DNA of 64,000 bases from Haemonchus contortus. Its lineage: Eukaryota; Nematoda; Chromadorea; Rhabditida; Trichostrongylidae. The DNA lies in assembly GCA_000469685.2 (NCBI GenBank), contig LS997566.1, forward strand, positions 3,234,925 to 3,298,924, read 5' to 3'. The first letter of the stretch is position 1; the number at the start of each line of letters is the position of its first letter. Below are positions 1 to 12,000 of the stretch, in pieces. Made by a program: the position numbers and the translations under genes. The notes under the pieces are model-generated. The model worked only from the letters and a program-made list of their open reading frames with translations. It did no database searches and was not told where the DNA came from.

Positions 1-977
1 AAACACCTCGCTCTACCTGTGGATATTGCAGCTTTGCAGTCAAATAGTGTTGGGTAGGGTGAAATATGCTCTAGTTAAACATATCCAAATTTGGCGCGAT
101 TTGGTCTACTAACAAAAAAGTTATGAACGAAAAAGCTTCAAAGCATTTCACCGAACACTTTTGAGCGCTACTGTATGTTGTACCGTTCCAAAGTAAAAAC
201 AGCTTGCCAGACAAAATTTCGAGTTACAGCGATTAATGAAAAGGACTGAAAAAATGCAGGAGAAAAACCTGGTAGAGGTTTACTCACGACGAACACCGAC
301 GTCTCGCACTACTTCCACTTGCTAACATTTTATTTTTAAACTATTAACCTTCAGCCTTACTTTCTTGCGTTACCCAGGCTGATAAAGTTTATATTTTACT
401 CTGGGTTCAATTTTATTGAAATTTTCTTGTTGTTCAATGCGAACACCATTTATAGGTTTACTAGCAATGCTAAATCTTCCATAGTTGGTCGCTTCATCAG
501 TTCAATTAATTTGATTCCAGGAAAGTACAAAATTCATCAAAATATGAAACTCAATAGAAAACTAGTCGACTAAACTTTTTATCCGAATTTCCTCCGTCCT
601 CAAAAGGGTACCCAAAGGATTGTTTACGCACTTCGGGACGCAAAGTGCAGCGTTGTATGCAAATCGCCGGGCCAGATGATAAATGATCTTTTGGTCCGAT
701 CGCCTCGATTTTACATCAATCTTAGACCCCCTTTTTTTGTCCTGCTGGCCGAGGGAAGCAGCTCGCATGAACAATCTCTTTCTTATTCTCCTCACTCAAC
801 AATTCTTCGCTTTGGTTCATTTTGCCTTCATTTTTCTTCTTTTCCCGGATTTGTTAACTTACAACTTTTTATTTGCCGTTCATTATAGCTATCAGTTAGT
901 GCTTTGATTATTATTCTTCCGAGTCTCGTTGTCAGTCCTGCCTCGTCTGGTGTAGCTGGCGCGTCATAGAACGCATC

Positions 978-996
978 AATAAATAAATAAATAAAT
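978..996. repeat. AATA microsatellite
   Basis: Four to five tandem copies of a 4-bp AAAT/AATA unit in otherwise non-repetitive DNA. A similar imperfect AAGT/AAAT tract lies near 15,705-15,745. Confidence 0.7.
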
Positions 997-1734
997 CTTA
1001 TTGCTAGTACTAATCTCCAGTTCATGCAACTGTGTCCAAAGGATTACCTATACTGACTAACACTCCAACTTGGGAAAGTCCCATGAGTTAGAACCCTTAT
1101 GACTGCATCGTTTCGGCAGTCTCGGAATCTCCGCTACCGATTCTATCGCCTCAGGGAGGATTTATCTTAGAAGGTGGGGACGCAGGGGAAAGGCGAGACA
1201 CGGACAAGCTAGAAATAACTTGGAGAACCAGCTTTCAAATGACTTCTAGAACATTCCCATTGTCCAGGGCGCGGAAGTTATATAGCCCAAAGGCAATTGT
1301 CCGAGAACATCTGTCACAAGGGCAGCACCGATCGAGTGTGGTGTGGCTATCATGTGAAACGGATGCAGAAAAAGCAGCCCGGCTTGATTTTCACATGAAT
1401 GGCGTCCGGGAAGGTTTAACTAATTGATGGTAATTGAAAATGAACTGAATGAATAGAAGCAGGAAATGGAGACTTCGGAAAAACATTGAAACCCATTTGC
1501 AATGAACTCCGCAATCCGCAGACAATATGACTAGTGAAGGGGCTGAGCAGGGAATACAGTTTAACAATGACATGCTCCCTCTTGGATTGCGCCACGTTAT
1601 CAACTTCCTCTTTGAGTCAGATGGCGACCGAACATTTTGTCCATACGACAGTTCGTAGAGACGTTCCTCCGAATCGGTGCTTCCACACAAACAAATGTAT
1701 TGGTTGACAGAACTTAAGAGCCTCTGGGAAATGA

Positions 1735-1812
1735 ATGGTTGGTTGGTCTAGGCGGTCTTTGAACTCAGGCTCAAATCTGGGTGCAAGAATGATAGATATC
1801 TTGTTACCACTT
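1735..1812 (-). repeat. SINE relic (tRNA-like head)
   Basis: Read on the minus strand this stretch has GTGGTAACAAGATATC, resembling a pol III A box, and then AGATTTGAGCCTGAG, resembling a B box, followed by the GACCAACCA-type segment. The same order of motifs is found on the minus strand near 59,790-59,870 and, more decayed, near 31,310-31,395. I infer a tRNA-derived SINE family; this copy keeps only the head. Confidence 0.4.
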
Positions 1813-4800
1813 TAAATTCTAAACCAGGAGAGAGAATCTTCATCATGAGGCTGTGATGTTCATACTTTCCAGAATCATAGGCCTGTATCATGAAAAATCA
1901 TTCTTTTCCTCCAGGTTTCACAGTGACTCCGTCGAACAGTCTTGGAAAAGGTCAAACAATAGGCCCGTTTTGCTCCGAAGCCGCTCCCATAGATCTTTCA
2001 AGCTGATGGATGGTCTCACAACTGAGCTGTTGCCTTAAGGAAGGGGAACCTCCCATCTGAATCACATCGTTCACGAAATATCACTCATCTGTAATGATCA
2101 ACTGCACTAGGCTTCCTATAGAATTGAGCTTGTGCAAAGCCATATCATAAAATCTTCAGCGTAATGAACTCCTCTCCGAGCACTTGTTAAAAGGATCCAG
2201 ACATAGACCACTGGAAAAGTATGACAGGGAAAGGCAACGGAACAGGACCGGAACCGGAACAGGACGGCCTTTACTGACATTTCCACTTATTTCTTTTGAC
2301 ATCCAGTGATTTCTTTTTGTACTGATCGAAAAGGATCAAAGAAAATGCCTGAAATCACAGCTACATTTAGTGATATGTTGTTGAGCAAAGTACTTTTCAA
2401 TTAGAATTATCTAATATTCCCAGAAAGTTGCTCAGGGTTACTTTGAGCGTAAAATTATCAGTTGTCTTAACGAAAAACGCTAAATGAACGAAAAATGTTT
2501 GACTTCTCTTGGAAATGGTCACTACTGTGGTCACTACTACCCAACCTGCCTAACTCTTCGATTTTAAACGCACCAGGACAATCTATAAGAGCCTTTCTTG
2601 TTGAACAGCCCCTGTCTTGTTTTTAGATGAGGCCCAGCTAAAGATAGTGTCTCCTTCTGGAGAACACCTTCGAATGTGGGCTTTTGAAAAAGGAGGAGAG
2701 AAAAAGATGCAAGGAGGAAGTTCGAGAAAGCGAAAAATTCGAGCTGTGAGAAATGGATCGAATATCCATGTAGTAGGTGATTAAATGAGTGAAACGGCAC
2801 AGGTAAACAGTGCACTTGATGACGTCATAGTGTAAATAAACAAACACACTTCGAAGTCGCGCTAATCACCACCGAAAACACTACTTGGGCCTATACCCAG
2901 GTCCACAGATTTAAGTAGCGTCACTTTACGATTGTTTACAAGTATGTTCATGTTAATCTTGTATTTCCATGGTGTATTTCCATCTTGTACATGTTAAGCT
3001 TGGTACACACATGTTTATGGCTAACGATAGCCCTTCTGTTCTTCACTCATCGTCTACTCCAAACGAGCACTGTCTCGAATTGCCGTTACGACCTCTCGCC
3101 GAGTATAAACGCGGCTTTGAGTCAGTTTCAAGTAACTTAGGCCAGGGTAGCACTGAATGGCATACTTTATGGCGTTACATACAAACTTTATCCGCCACAG
3201 GCTTTTTTAACAGACTTAGCCATGACGGTCTCGAATTTCGGCTTTTGAAAGTTTCGGAATAGAGTGCAACTCAGTGGATTTCGCTAAGAATGAAATTTTA
3301 CGGTCTTTAAACCTGATAAACTGAAGAGGGCAATAAAAAAGATGACCTCTTATCAGTGCGGCTTTTTCTACGTCATTGGAAGGGATGACTAATACTCTCC
3401 GTAACGAAAGTATTGAAACTGGTTGAATAATTTGCCAATGGGCTTAACGCCAGCAGAGGGATTTGATCATTTCAGCTAAGCTTCTTTCTAGAGAAAGGCA
3501 AAGTGGTTGGGTCAGCAAAAAATTCGTAATCTGTAACTATAAGCTAGTACTTAACTGTTATCAAAGGTCAAAAAGTTTGATTGCCCTTATCAGAAGGGGG
3601 ATCAAGTGTTGACGTAGGTGCGAAGCATCTTGGAAAATGCTCACGTAGATTGCAGGAGTGAATTCAGGGAAGGGCAGCCTCAGTTTTCATGGAGACCGAT
3701 GCTACTCAAATAGGAAGCGATGTACAACTTTTCAGAAACTGACAATAACAGTACTGTGATTGTACAGTACAGTACTTAACGCGCCCATGCAAGAGTTCTA
3801 CATACAAGTAGAAGTTTTTTGTCATGTACGTTCTGAAAATATGCAGCGGCAGCAGATATTATGTTCCCTTGCTCAGGTTCCAGATCCGAATTTTCCACAA
3901 CACCGCAACAAGGCACGAAGGGGATGGGGGCAGAAAAGGGGAGAAGTTTGGAGCCCACTTATTACGAGAGTAACAACAGAAGTAAATCAGTTTTATGGTT
4001 GAGACAGTTCTGCCAAGAGCTGGGCGAGACCTCTTGCAAGAGTGCTGTGGAGACCAATCGGAACTGTGGGCAAGTCTAATACAGCAGTGCAAAAGAGGCT
4101 TATCACGATAGCCAAGGCGACGAAACATCCAAGAATCACTGTCGTTATCAATTCTGATAACGGCTGAGAACACGTCTCGGGTCGACGGACCTTCACCCGA
4201 TCGTAAACGTACAGTACTAACACAGTACTAGTAGCAGTAATCAGGGTTGTTACTTATGAATTTTGGCCGGTAGCAAGCCCAGGTTTATGACAAGAAACAT
4301 ATTCAAGCGTGGATTCTTCCACAACTGAGGCCCTTGTCAAGAAGACCTGTGTGATAGGTTGAAGAGACAGTTCACGATAAAAATGGCTTGTGATAACTTA
4401 ATCCAAGTTATATAAAAGAAAATTATCATAACGAATAGTTCCTTTGAGCTGTTCTCTCAGTAGTTTTTGATTTGAACGCTGTATATGTAGAAAAATGAGC
4501 CTCCAAAACTTTTAGAAAATCAGACGAAGTTGGTAAAACTTGAAAAATACTGTCGTCGAAACTTTACAATTTTGTTCATAGCACCTGGAAAAAGCTTCTT
4601 AAATTTCTAAGCCATTACGTGCTATCAGACCAAGGGCGGTTTCGATGGATTTTATGAAATATACAAAACTCAAATCATGTTAGCATATTTAGAAGCCCAC
4701 AGAAAAGTTCCTGAAATGTGCCACACTCATTCAGACAAGCTTTGAAGACCATGTAGACCTTGTGATGAACTATTCAGTTTTCAAAATGAAAACCTAAACC

Positions 4801-5753
4801 ACCTCTTGAATTCTATGATAAAAACAATTCAACCGGGTACTAAACTCTTGGATTATTGATATCAGCGCTGAATTCCTCATCAGCATCATGACCATGGACA
4901 TTTGACCGAAAAACCTCCTCCGTGTCGCATCCCTCCCCTTTAGGAAATGAAGACTTTGTTCTCCAGCTTCACTATCGCTTTTCCACGATGATATCAGGTC
5001 GTGGTGGTTTACGATTGGTTTTAGGGCCATGAGTGGGACACTGCTGAGCTCGCATAATTTCTGGTTGTCAAAATAAGAGATAAATCCGTAAGTACAATGA
5101 GAGTAGAAAGTTTTTTTCTTCTCACCAATAGCAATAAAGACCCTGAAGGAAGTCTCACAGTAACAGGCCTGTGGGCAATTATAGGAACTTAAACAGTTTA
5201 TCCAGAAACGATACTTAATCTAGACCTCTTCGCTTTCATACTCATGTTTGAGATTTGGAGTTACTTTGAAATTCACGCTCGATTGACCCAGGCCACTACG
5301 TGACTCTAAGGGAGAAATCGGAAAATGACGAATCCAGCCGCTATGAGACCCGAAAACTGGGAAAAGATGGATGGAATTCTCAAAAATGTTCAGTGGCTAT
5401 CAACAACAAATGTTCTGTAAACCAAGGATGATCTGATATTCCGCTGTGTTTCTTACCAGTTATTGTGGTGACAATACTAAGTAGTAAATCGTTCTCAGTA
5501 CTGTCCCAGTGCCCTATTTTCACTTCAAGCCTCATGGCCGCGGGACCCTGTCGATCATCTAATATTGATAAGCGGCAGTAAGGCCTAGATGTCGGGTGCG
5601 AAGTATATCCCAAAGATATTGGGCCCAATTGGAGGAGGCGGTCCAATTCGTGCCCTTCAATCGTATTTAAGGGTGTCCAATCTTTCCTCAGTCACAGTAT
5701 CCATCTGTACTACTTGTATTTGACATCAACTTATCTTCTATCTTCTGAAAATA

Positions 5754-6191
5754 ATGGGATCTCGTGGAAATGGCTACTCTGTCTACGGTATGTTCCCTTG
5801 ATTAGGCTATTCATTAGATCAATGAGAAAATCAACTTCGTTTTCATTAAATGTAAGTTAATATCGAAATTATATTTCAGTTGGAAATCTCCCTTACCAGG
5901 TTACCGAGCAAGAAATTGGAGACTTCTTCAGCCAAGCTGGACAAGTAACTAACGTCCGGTAAGTTTGAAGGCTTCTCCCTCCTTTTGGTGATTTTGGGTG
6001 TTATAGGTGGTTTTCTGAATTTGATGACTACGATTTACAGATTAGTCTACGATCGTGAAACTGGTCGTGCTAAGGGCTTCGGTTTCTGCGAGTTTTCCGA
6101 TGAGGCATCAGCCCACAACGCTATGAACAGATTCAACGGAGCCGATTTCAAAGGACGACAAATCCGTGTGAATCTTGCTAATAACAACTGA
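5754..6191 (+). CDS. Small single-RRM RNA-binding protein, RBM3-like
   Basis: An 87-residue protein consisting of little more than one RNA recognition motif, so it should bind single-stranded RNA in nucleus or cytoplasm. Exons are 5754-5787, 5880-5958 and 6041-6191; donors GTATGT and GTAAGT and acceptors TTTCAG and TTTACAG join in frame. RNP2 is VYVGNL near residues 10-15 and RNP1 is KGFGFCEF near 51-58, preceded by the usual DRETGRAKG loop; the chain ends VNLANNN. The size, the lack of any other domain and the C-terminal VNLANN closely resemble the small C. elegans proteins RBM-3.1/RBM-3.2 (from memory). The N-terminal RRM of a CstF-64-type factor is the alternative, but the stop codon and poly(A) signal right after the RRM argue against a longer protein. 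Family assignment is secure; orthology is an inference. Confidence 0.88.
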
Positions 6192-6235
6192 TTCATCCCA
6201 TTCAATGACTTTGTTTTGTAGATGTCCATATACAA

Positions 6236-6241
6236 AATAAA
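6236..6241 (+). terminator. Poly(A) signal of the RRM gene
   Basis: AATAAA lies 45 bases after the TGA of the RRM gene, giving a short 3' UTR consistent with a complete 87-residue protein. Confidence 0.75.
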
Positions 6242-9090
6242 TATCGAATTGCGTTTCATTTAGTGTGGTTTTTGACCAGAGTGACTCGATTTCAAGTCTA
6301 AAGAAAACGAGTGGGGGCCTAAGAAGTAAAGCAGAGTGTTGGAGAAACAATGAAAGCTAGGATAATCACAGCAGTAGCTGGAGTAACTCTGAATATTTCC
6401 CGTCATGGTTGTGGTTGGGAGATAAGAATTTTCTCCTAAGCGCACTAGCAGTAGTTTGTTTTGACTCTCATCTAGCATTGCAATAAGAGAGCCGAAAATA
6501 AAAGTTGCTCTTGGTTTCATGAAGAATATTGAAGTGGTAACAGAGCTGAAGTTGTTTTTGAAGTAAACTATCAGTTATAAAAGTTGCCGACGGACTTAAA
6601 GGCACAGTTCACGATAACTTTAAGGTACCTACTTTTAGTCATAAAGCGGAAGTATAGGTTGGGAGTAGTTCATGGGTAGTGCAGGAAGCGAGGAAATTAG
6701 CCGCTACTGAGAAAAAAAGGGCTCCTCAAAAATAGGGAAAATAGAGGTTGGACGAGATGGCCGTGAAGGAAATAACATGGAAGGGGTATTCGGGCGAGAT
6801 TTCACTTATTCTATAATAATTGCACAAAGAGCTGACTACATCAAGTCAGAACTGTACAGAACGGTCTTTCACTGTCGCTAAGGGTCATGACAAGTAAAAT
6901 GAACTTTCCTACACGGATTCCTTTGTGATCGGTGCAGCCTCCATAATGCCGTTAAAACTCGTCCGAGTTTACACACAAGCCGATCTTGTGCCTTTATAAC
7001 TCCCTAATTAGGCCGTTTTCCGACCTAATAGTGCCAGATATGGTACATGCGGGGGCCTCAAATTCGTCCTGTGGAGGAATCTCAGCAACCATTTTTATCG
7101 TGAACTGTGCCTTTATAAAGGGAGCGGAATCCTTATCTCTTAAGTTGGCTCGAAAACGTCTTACCGAATGGACTAACAGGATAAAAATGCCCCTTTTACT
7201 GACACTATTTCAATTTAGTTAGCGCACGGGTGAAAAGATCGCCTGAGACAATGAGAATGGAGGAAGCTCCAACTTCGCGCATGTTAAGATCGTCTTCGCC
7301 TTTGAAGTCTAAGAAGAATTCGCCGAGTTACAATCAACTACTTAATACTTTAGTTAGTTGGACGAAGAGGCATCCCAGAATTCCTGTACTGTTGAAGACA
7401 ATGTTGGTTACCAAAAGATTTCCAGTTTCTCGCAAGGTTTCTCTTATAGTTTTCACCAACATTCTGATAAAGCCGTCAATCATCAGCGATGTAATAAAAG
7501 CGAGTTTTTCGTGATACTTTGGCGATACGGCTTACAAATATCACCAGGGTATCACGATGAAGCGGTTTTCTCGCATCGACCTTAGCGAATACCGGTCGAG
7601 CGGGTTACATAATATCCTCGGGCGCTCATGATGAAATGATAAGTGCAAGCCGCTAGGCGACACTCCTGTCCCGCCACCTTACCTTCCACTTTCAAGCTTT
7701 GAATGTTCCTTCGTAGTACCATTGACCCTGGCCTACAAACAAATTTAGACAACTTCTAAAATTTGGAACAACTATTTTCAACGTTATCCTTTCTATTTTT
7801 CTTACTTTGAAACCATTTTTGAACGGAGTAATACATTAGTATAGACACCATAAAGCAGAGATTTTTCACCTGTTACTTGAAGGAAAGTAGATGATGTTAC
7901 TCGTGGGGAAGCTCATGATGTAGCTTTACAAATCTAAGGAATACTCAAGCCAGTTTGATAGGTTGAGCCTATTGTAACTCAGTGGTTTACTGTCTTTAGG
8001 CTATCTTACTCTTAATTACTACTACTCCACAGTTTCCTTTCCTTAGATTCTCCGATTTCATTGCTCTTTCCCCTCACCTTTGGGTCGGTCCCGTAATTTG
8101 AGAATGAACTTAGCCAGAGAAAAGGACTGGTAAAACATTCATCAGTTCAATTTGTCACCTTCGGCGTCACACCTCTACAAAAAGCGATCGAATGGTCTCG
8201 GCAGCGCAGCGGGAACCCAGACGAAACCTTCCTGTTCCACATTGGCTTTATAAGTGTCTCCGAAATTTTCCCAGCTTTCCCATGTGGAAGCAATGTTACT
8301 CTTCTGATTTCGGGGTGATCTCGCGGCCATCTCATATAATCTTGTTAGACTGGTTTGCTTCCAGTTCATTTTCATACTTTCAAGAGCATCCTTGTTACAT
8401 TGGTTGTAAAAGTTCTGATTTCTGAAAGGCGTAAACTGCGGAGGAGCAGTAAGTAACAAATAGGTAGGTGTGGGATTAATGAGGTGATAATGCTATAAAG
8501 ATGAAGATGGTTATAATATATAAAATTGCTGCAGCGAAAATGCTTCTAGTTTAATTACTGTCTGCTTCAAACATGTCTGTTCTAAACAGCAAATAGGCTT
8601 TTACGCTGAGTGCTATTTTGGGACAAGCTTTGTTTGGCCCTATTTATGTCTAGCCTTTATAGTACATGTCGTTGCCATTTTTTATAGGAACCAGAATCCA
8701 GACAGGGATAAGAGGAACGACTTATTTTTTCAGAAAGTATATAACTTCATAAGGTTAGGTCCTTGATCTTTTGTACAACAGTTGATTGTTGCATTTCTCA
8801 AGCAGGAATCAGTGAGTACATTGAACTGCTTGGAAGCAACTTTGTAGTTTGCACTTTTGTACACATTTTTTTGATGTTTTTCCATTTATGCTTACCATCT
8901 AGTCGTTGCCTAACAAGTGGTTAGAATGATTTCACTTATATCTTCCGAGATATCACTGGGTAATCAGGTTGGTTACAGGCGATAAGTTTGACCTCAAGAG
9001 TGTTCGAACATACAATTATACCTTAGGTATTTTTATGGTGTCTTCGTGATCACGTTTTGGTTACTGTAGCCACAAGTAACCTACCTAACC
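6242..9090. other. Intergenic stretch with a MITE
   Basis: Apart from the inverted-repeat element at 6598-7114 I see no supportable gene. The frames between 7230 and 7585, and on both strands between 8147 and 8459, are mutual shadows without a recognised family. Confidence 0.5.
6598..7114. mobile_element. MITE with 20-bp perfect terminal inverted repeats
   Basis: AAAGGCACAGTTCACGATAA occupies 6598-6617 and its exact reverse complement occupies 7095-7114, bounding 517 bp with no transposase. A partial solo end (ACAGTTCACGATAA) recurs near 4369-4382. Outside the ends the context is TTAAAGG and CCTTTATAA, compatible with a TA target duplication, but this is ambiguous. The perfect ends suggest a fairly recent insertion. 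The superfamily is not determined. Confidence 0.6.
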
Positions 9091-9098
9091 TTTTACAG
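9091..9098 (+). promoter_or_regulatory. Probable trans-splice acceptor before the secreted Pro-rich gene
   Basis: TTTTACAG ends one base before the initiator ATG at 9100, with no coding sequence upstream that could donate to it. In nematodes this is the usual arrangement for spliced-leader addition. It also fixes the chosen start. Confidence 0.5.
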
Positions 9099-9099
9099 A

Positions 9100-12000
9100 A
9101 TGAAGTATCTGCTGCTGTTGTCGTTTGTTTCGTTGAGCAACACCTGTTGCGCCCCTGCATGTTGTTCATGTTGTATGGCCTTCCAACCACCTACAGTTAT
9201 TGGATATCAAAGGGTAAGTTCCAGTATCATTGGATACAGTTTTTGGTCTTGGGTGGAAGAGGGATGGGATCAAAAAGGAGTAGGGGTTACAGTTTATAAT
9301 AATCTCCGTGTTTCTCGACAATTACACCGCACAATGCTGAAAATGATTGTGTCGGCATTGTTTATAATGCGGGCCTACTTCTTCAGCGGCTTCGAATGGC
9401 CTTTTAAAACTCTTAAAAGTTTTAATCCCTTTTGCATAATGGCGGATTTGGTGTGATGCCGAGTGGGGCACCATTACTTCGACCCAATCCTGGTCTGATA
9501 CCTTTTCGGGCAAGTTCTGGACTATTTTCCTATCTTCCTTTCTCCAACTCCAAACATCATGATGAAAGGTTCCATGAAACACCCCCGAACCCCATAGCGC
9601 CCAACGAAATCAAACTTTCAAATCCACTAGCCTGTCTCTAACTAACTATGCAAAAACCACAAGACCATCCAACAGAACATGACATGCCTTAAGAGCACCC
9701 TTCGAAACACGAATGTTATGGATTTTTATAATTTATAATCAGAGTGAATTTGGAAAAATAAAAAAGGTGCAACTAAAAGAATTATTTCCTATTCTTTCAG
9801 ATACCAATCTATGCACGAGTTCCACGACGAGACCCAATTCCTATTGTGGAAACCTAGTAAGTGTGACGAGAAGGCTTTTGTTGAGCAGATAAGGTTTTCC
9901 GATTGATACCTGCCCCTGGAGAGGGTGGCTATCGAGGTCGGCTTCAGAGGACTAGTTGACTGTTATGGTCATTTCTAGGGCAGTTACCATCTTCAATTAA
10001 GGTCCTATAGCGGGCAGAGCTAATAGTAAATGTAGATCAGCTAGGAAACCACGCCCACATGCTCAATGTGCCCAGGTGGTCCCGACTTCTGAGACGACTA
10101 ATCAATTTGACGTTTTTTGGAAAGCTTTCTCGAGTTCAGCCTTTCTCCTGATTTCTTTCTATGACTTTATCACCAGTTTTGATTTTGGTCTGAATTGTGT
10201 ATCACTAATCATAAATTAGTGTCAATCTGAGCTTGCGCTTCTTTTGAAAGCTCTTTTCCTTACAAACGCTATTTATATCGCTGACAAAAGTTCATACTAA
10301 CAAATTGCTATGTGCTTTATGTGGCTTTACAGTGATGTTGAAGAAATCCAGCCTGCTCCTGCAGTCCGCCCACAACAAGTGTAAGTGATATTGTAACCTG
10401 TAGTTGGAATGTATGAAAATAACCCTCTTTTACTCTTACTTCACTTGGTAGTATCAAATTTCAATAGATGCTATGGCCACAGAATGGCTGCTTTCATAGT
10501 CCACGGTTTAGCCCGCGAACGAGCGACCGGGGGACCACTGGTCCCGTGGTATCGACCAAGATTCAGTTGTGAACAAGGGGCAAGCGTCGCCCAAGTCGCT
10601 TGCTCGTTCGCTCGTGCGTTCGCGGGGCAAATCGTGGACTATGAAAGCAGCCAATGGTCGACGAATAGCGCAAAAGCGATTTTTAGTTTTTCAAGATGAA
10701 GTTTCCACTACACAATTGAGATATCAAATCACTAAGAGAAGAGATGCAGCTCGGCCTCATGAGACCGAACTGGAGGTCTATTAGGACCAATTAAGGTCGA
10801 TCTTCTATGAATCATCCCTGAGTTCTGCCTTGGGGAGAGGGGACTCGTACCATTACCTGCACTTTCCAGTTACCTTGTACATGAGACTCGCTTGACATCA
10901 ACATAATACTTATGCGTACAAGGTATAATATCATACAAAGGGAATTTATTTAGGATCATACGGGAATCGAGCGCTGAATTTGATACTCAACCAATGTATG
11001 TAATCACGTATTTAGTAGGACCTCTATCAAGAGCAGATTTATACTTCAGTGCTTCAGCTTACTGGCTGTTCATGAAGCTTTTTGCTAGTCTATAGCTCGA
11101 GAACATGTAATAGTTATGTAGAAACACTGTAGATGATACAATATCATATCACAATTACTATCAGTTCCTAGAACAAGTGCATGGTGCATGGCGCAATTTA
11201 GACAGGTGTTCGTGAATTAGTGTGAGACGTATAAAAAAGGTCTATTAGGTAGAAGCGGAGTAGATGCATTAGCGTCCTCTTCGAAGGAATAACCGGATGA
11301 AAACCTCGTTCTAGAATCATTCAACAACCACCGGCTGAGGTCCAAACAGTACGTCCAGGCATGTGAGTTATTCAAAGGAAAATTTTGTATAGTAGGAACT
11401 CTAAGGAAAGGGTCGTGAGGGAAAGTTCCCTCAGAACGCCCTCACCCTTCCCCCTTTCCAGCTATCTTTTTTTCCTCTCCCACTTTCCTCCCTCCCTTCT
11501 TGACTTCTTCCCAAGTTACGACACTCTAATCTCCAACGCAAACATCTCCTAAAAAATGTCTACAGGGAAGGGACGGAAGTGGAGATGGCAAAGGGAAACA
11601 AGCCTTCGAAAAGTAACATAGTGTTCATGAGCTTACCATCCTCTTAACCTTTTAACCCCATTCTTAGACCCAAAATCCTTTTGTCCGAATGGGCCCATGA
11701 ATCAGATTCCGTCCGGGGCTTGTTTGTCTCATTATGACTTTAGCAGCAAGCTGCTTCAGCATGATCCTCTCGACTAGAAAACCTCTTAAGTCTTGTGGCT
11801 ACAAGATAGCTGAAATGTGAAGTCTTTCAGAATCCTTCAACAAACTCCTGCTCAAGTGGTGGAATCGTCACCTCTGTAAGACATAATAGTAGAAGTTATT
11901 AGAAAGTAGAGTTGTAGAGTAGAGTTCATGCTCAGAAGTAGTGTCTATTCACCGTAATCCGGTCATAGAGGCGTTCAGTCAGAAATGAGTGCACATTGAA

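Larger units (their letters stand above)
1..5753. other. Intergenic stretch without a recognised gene
   Basis: No open frame here shows a known domain, and I found no chain of phase-compatible exons. Frames of up to about 100 codons exist on both strands but lack codon or family signals. The stretch holds a degraded tRNA-derived SINE near 1735-1812, an AATA microsatellite at 978-996, and scattered GTACAGTAC-type motifs near 3760-3780 and 4208-4230. A distal exon of a neighbouring gene cannot be excluded. Confidence 0.5.
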
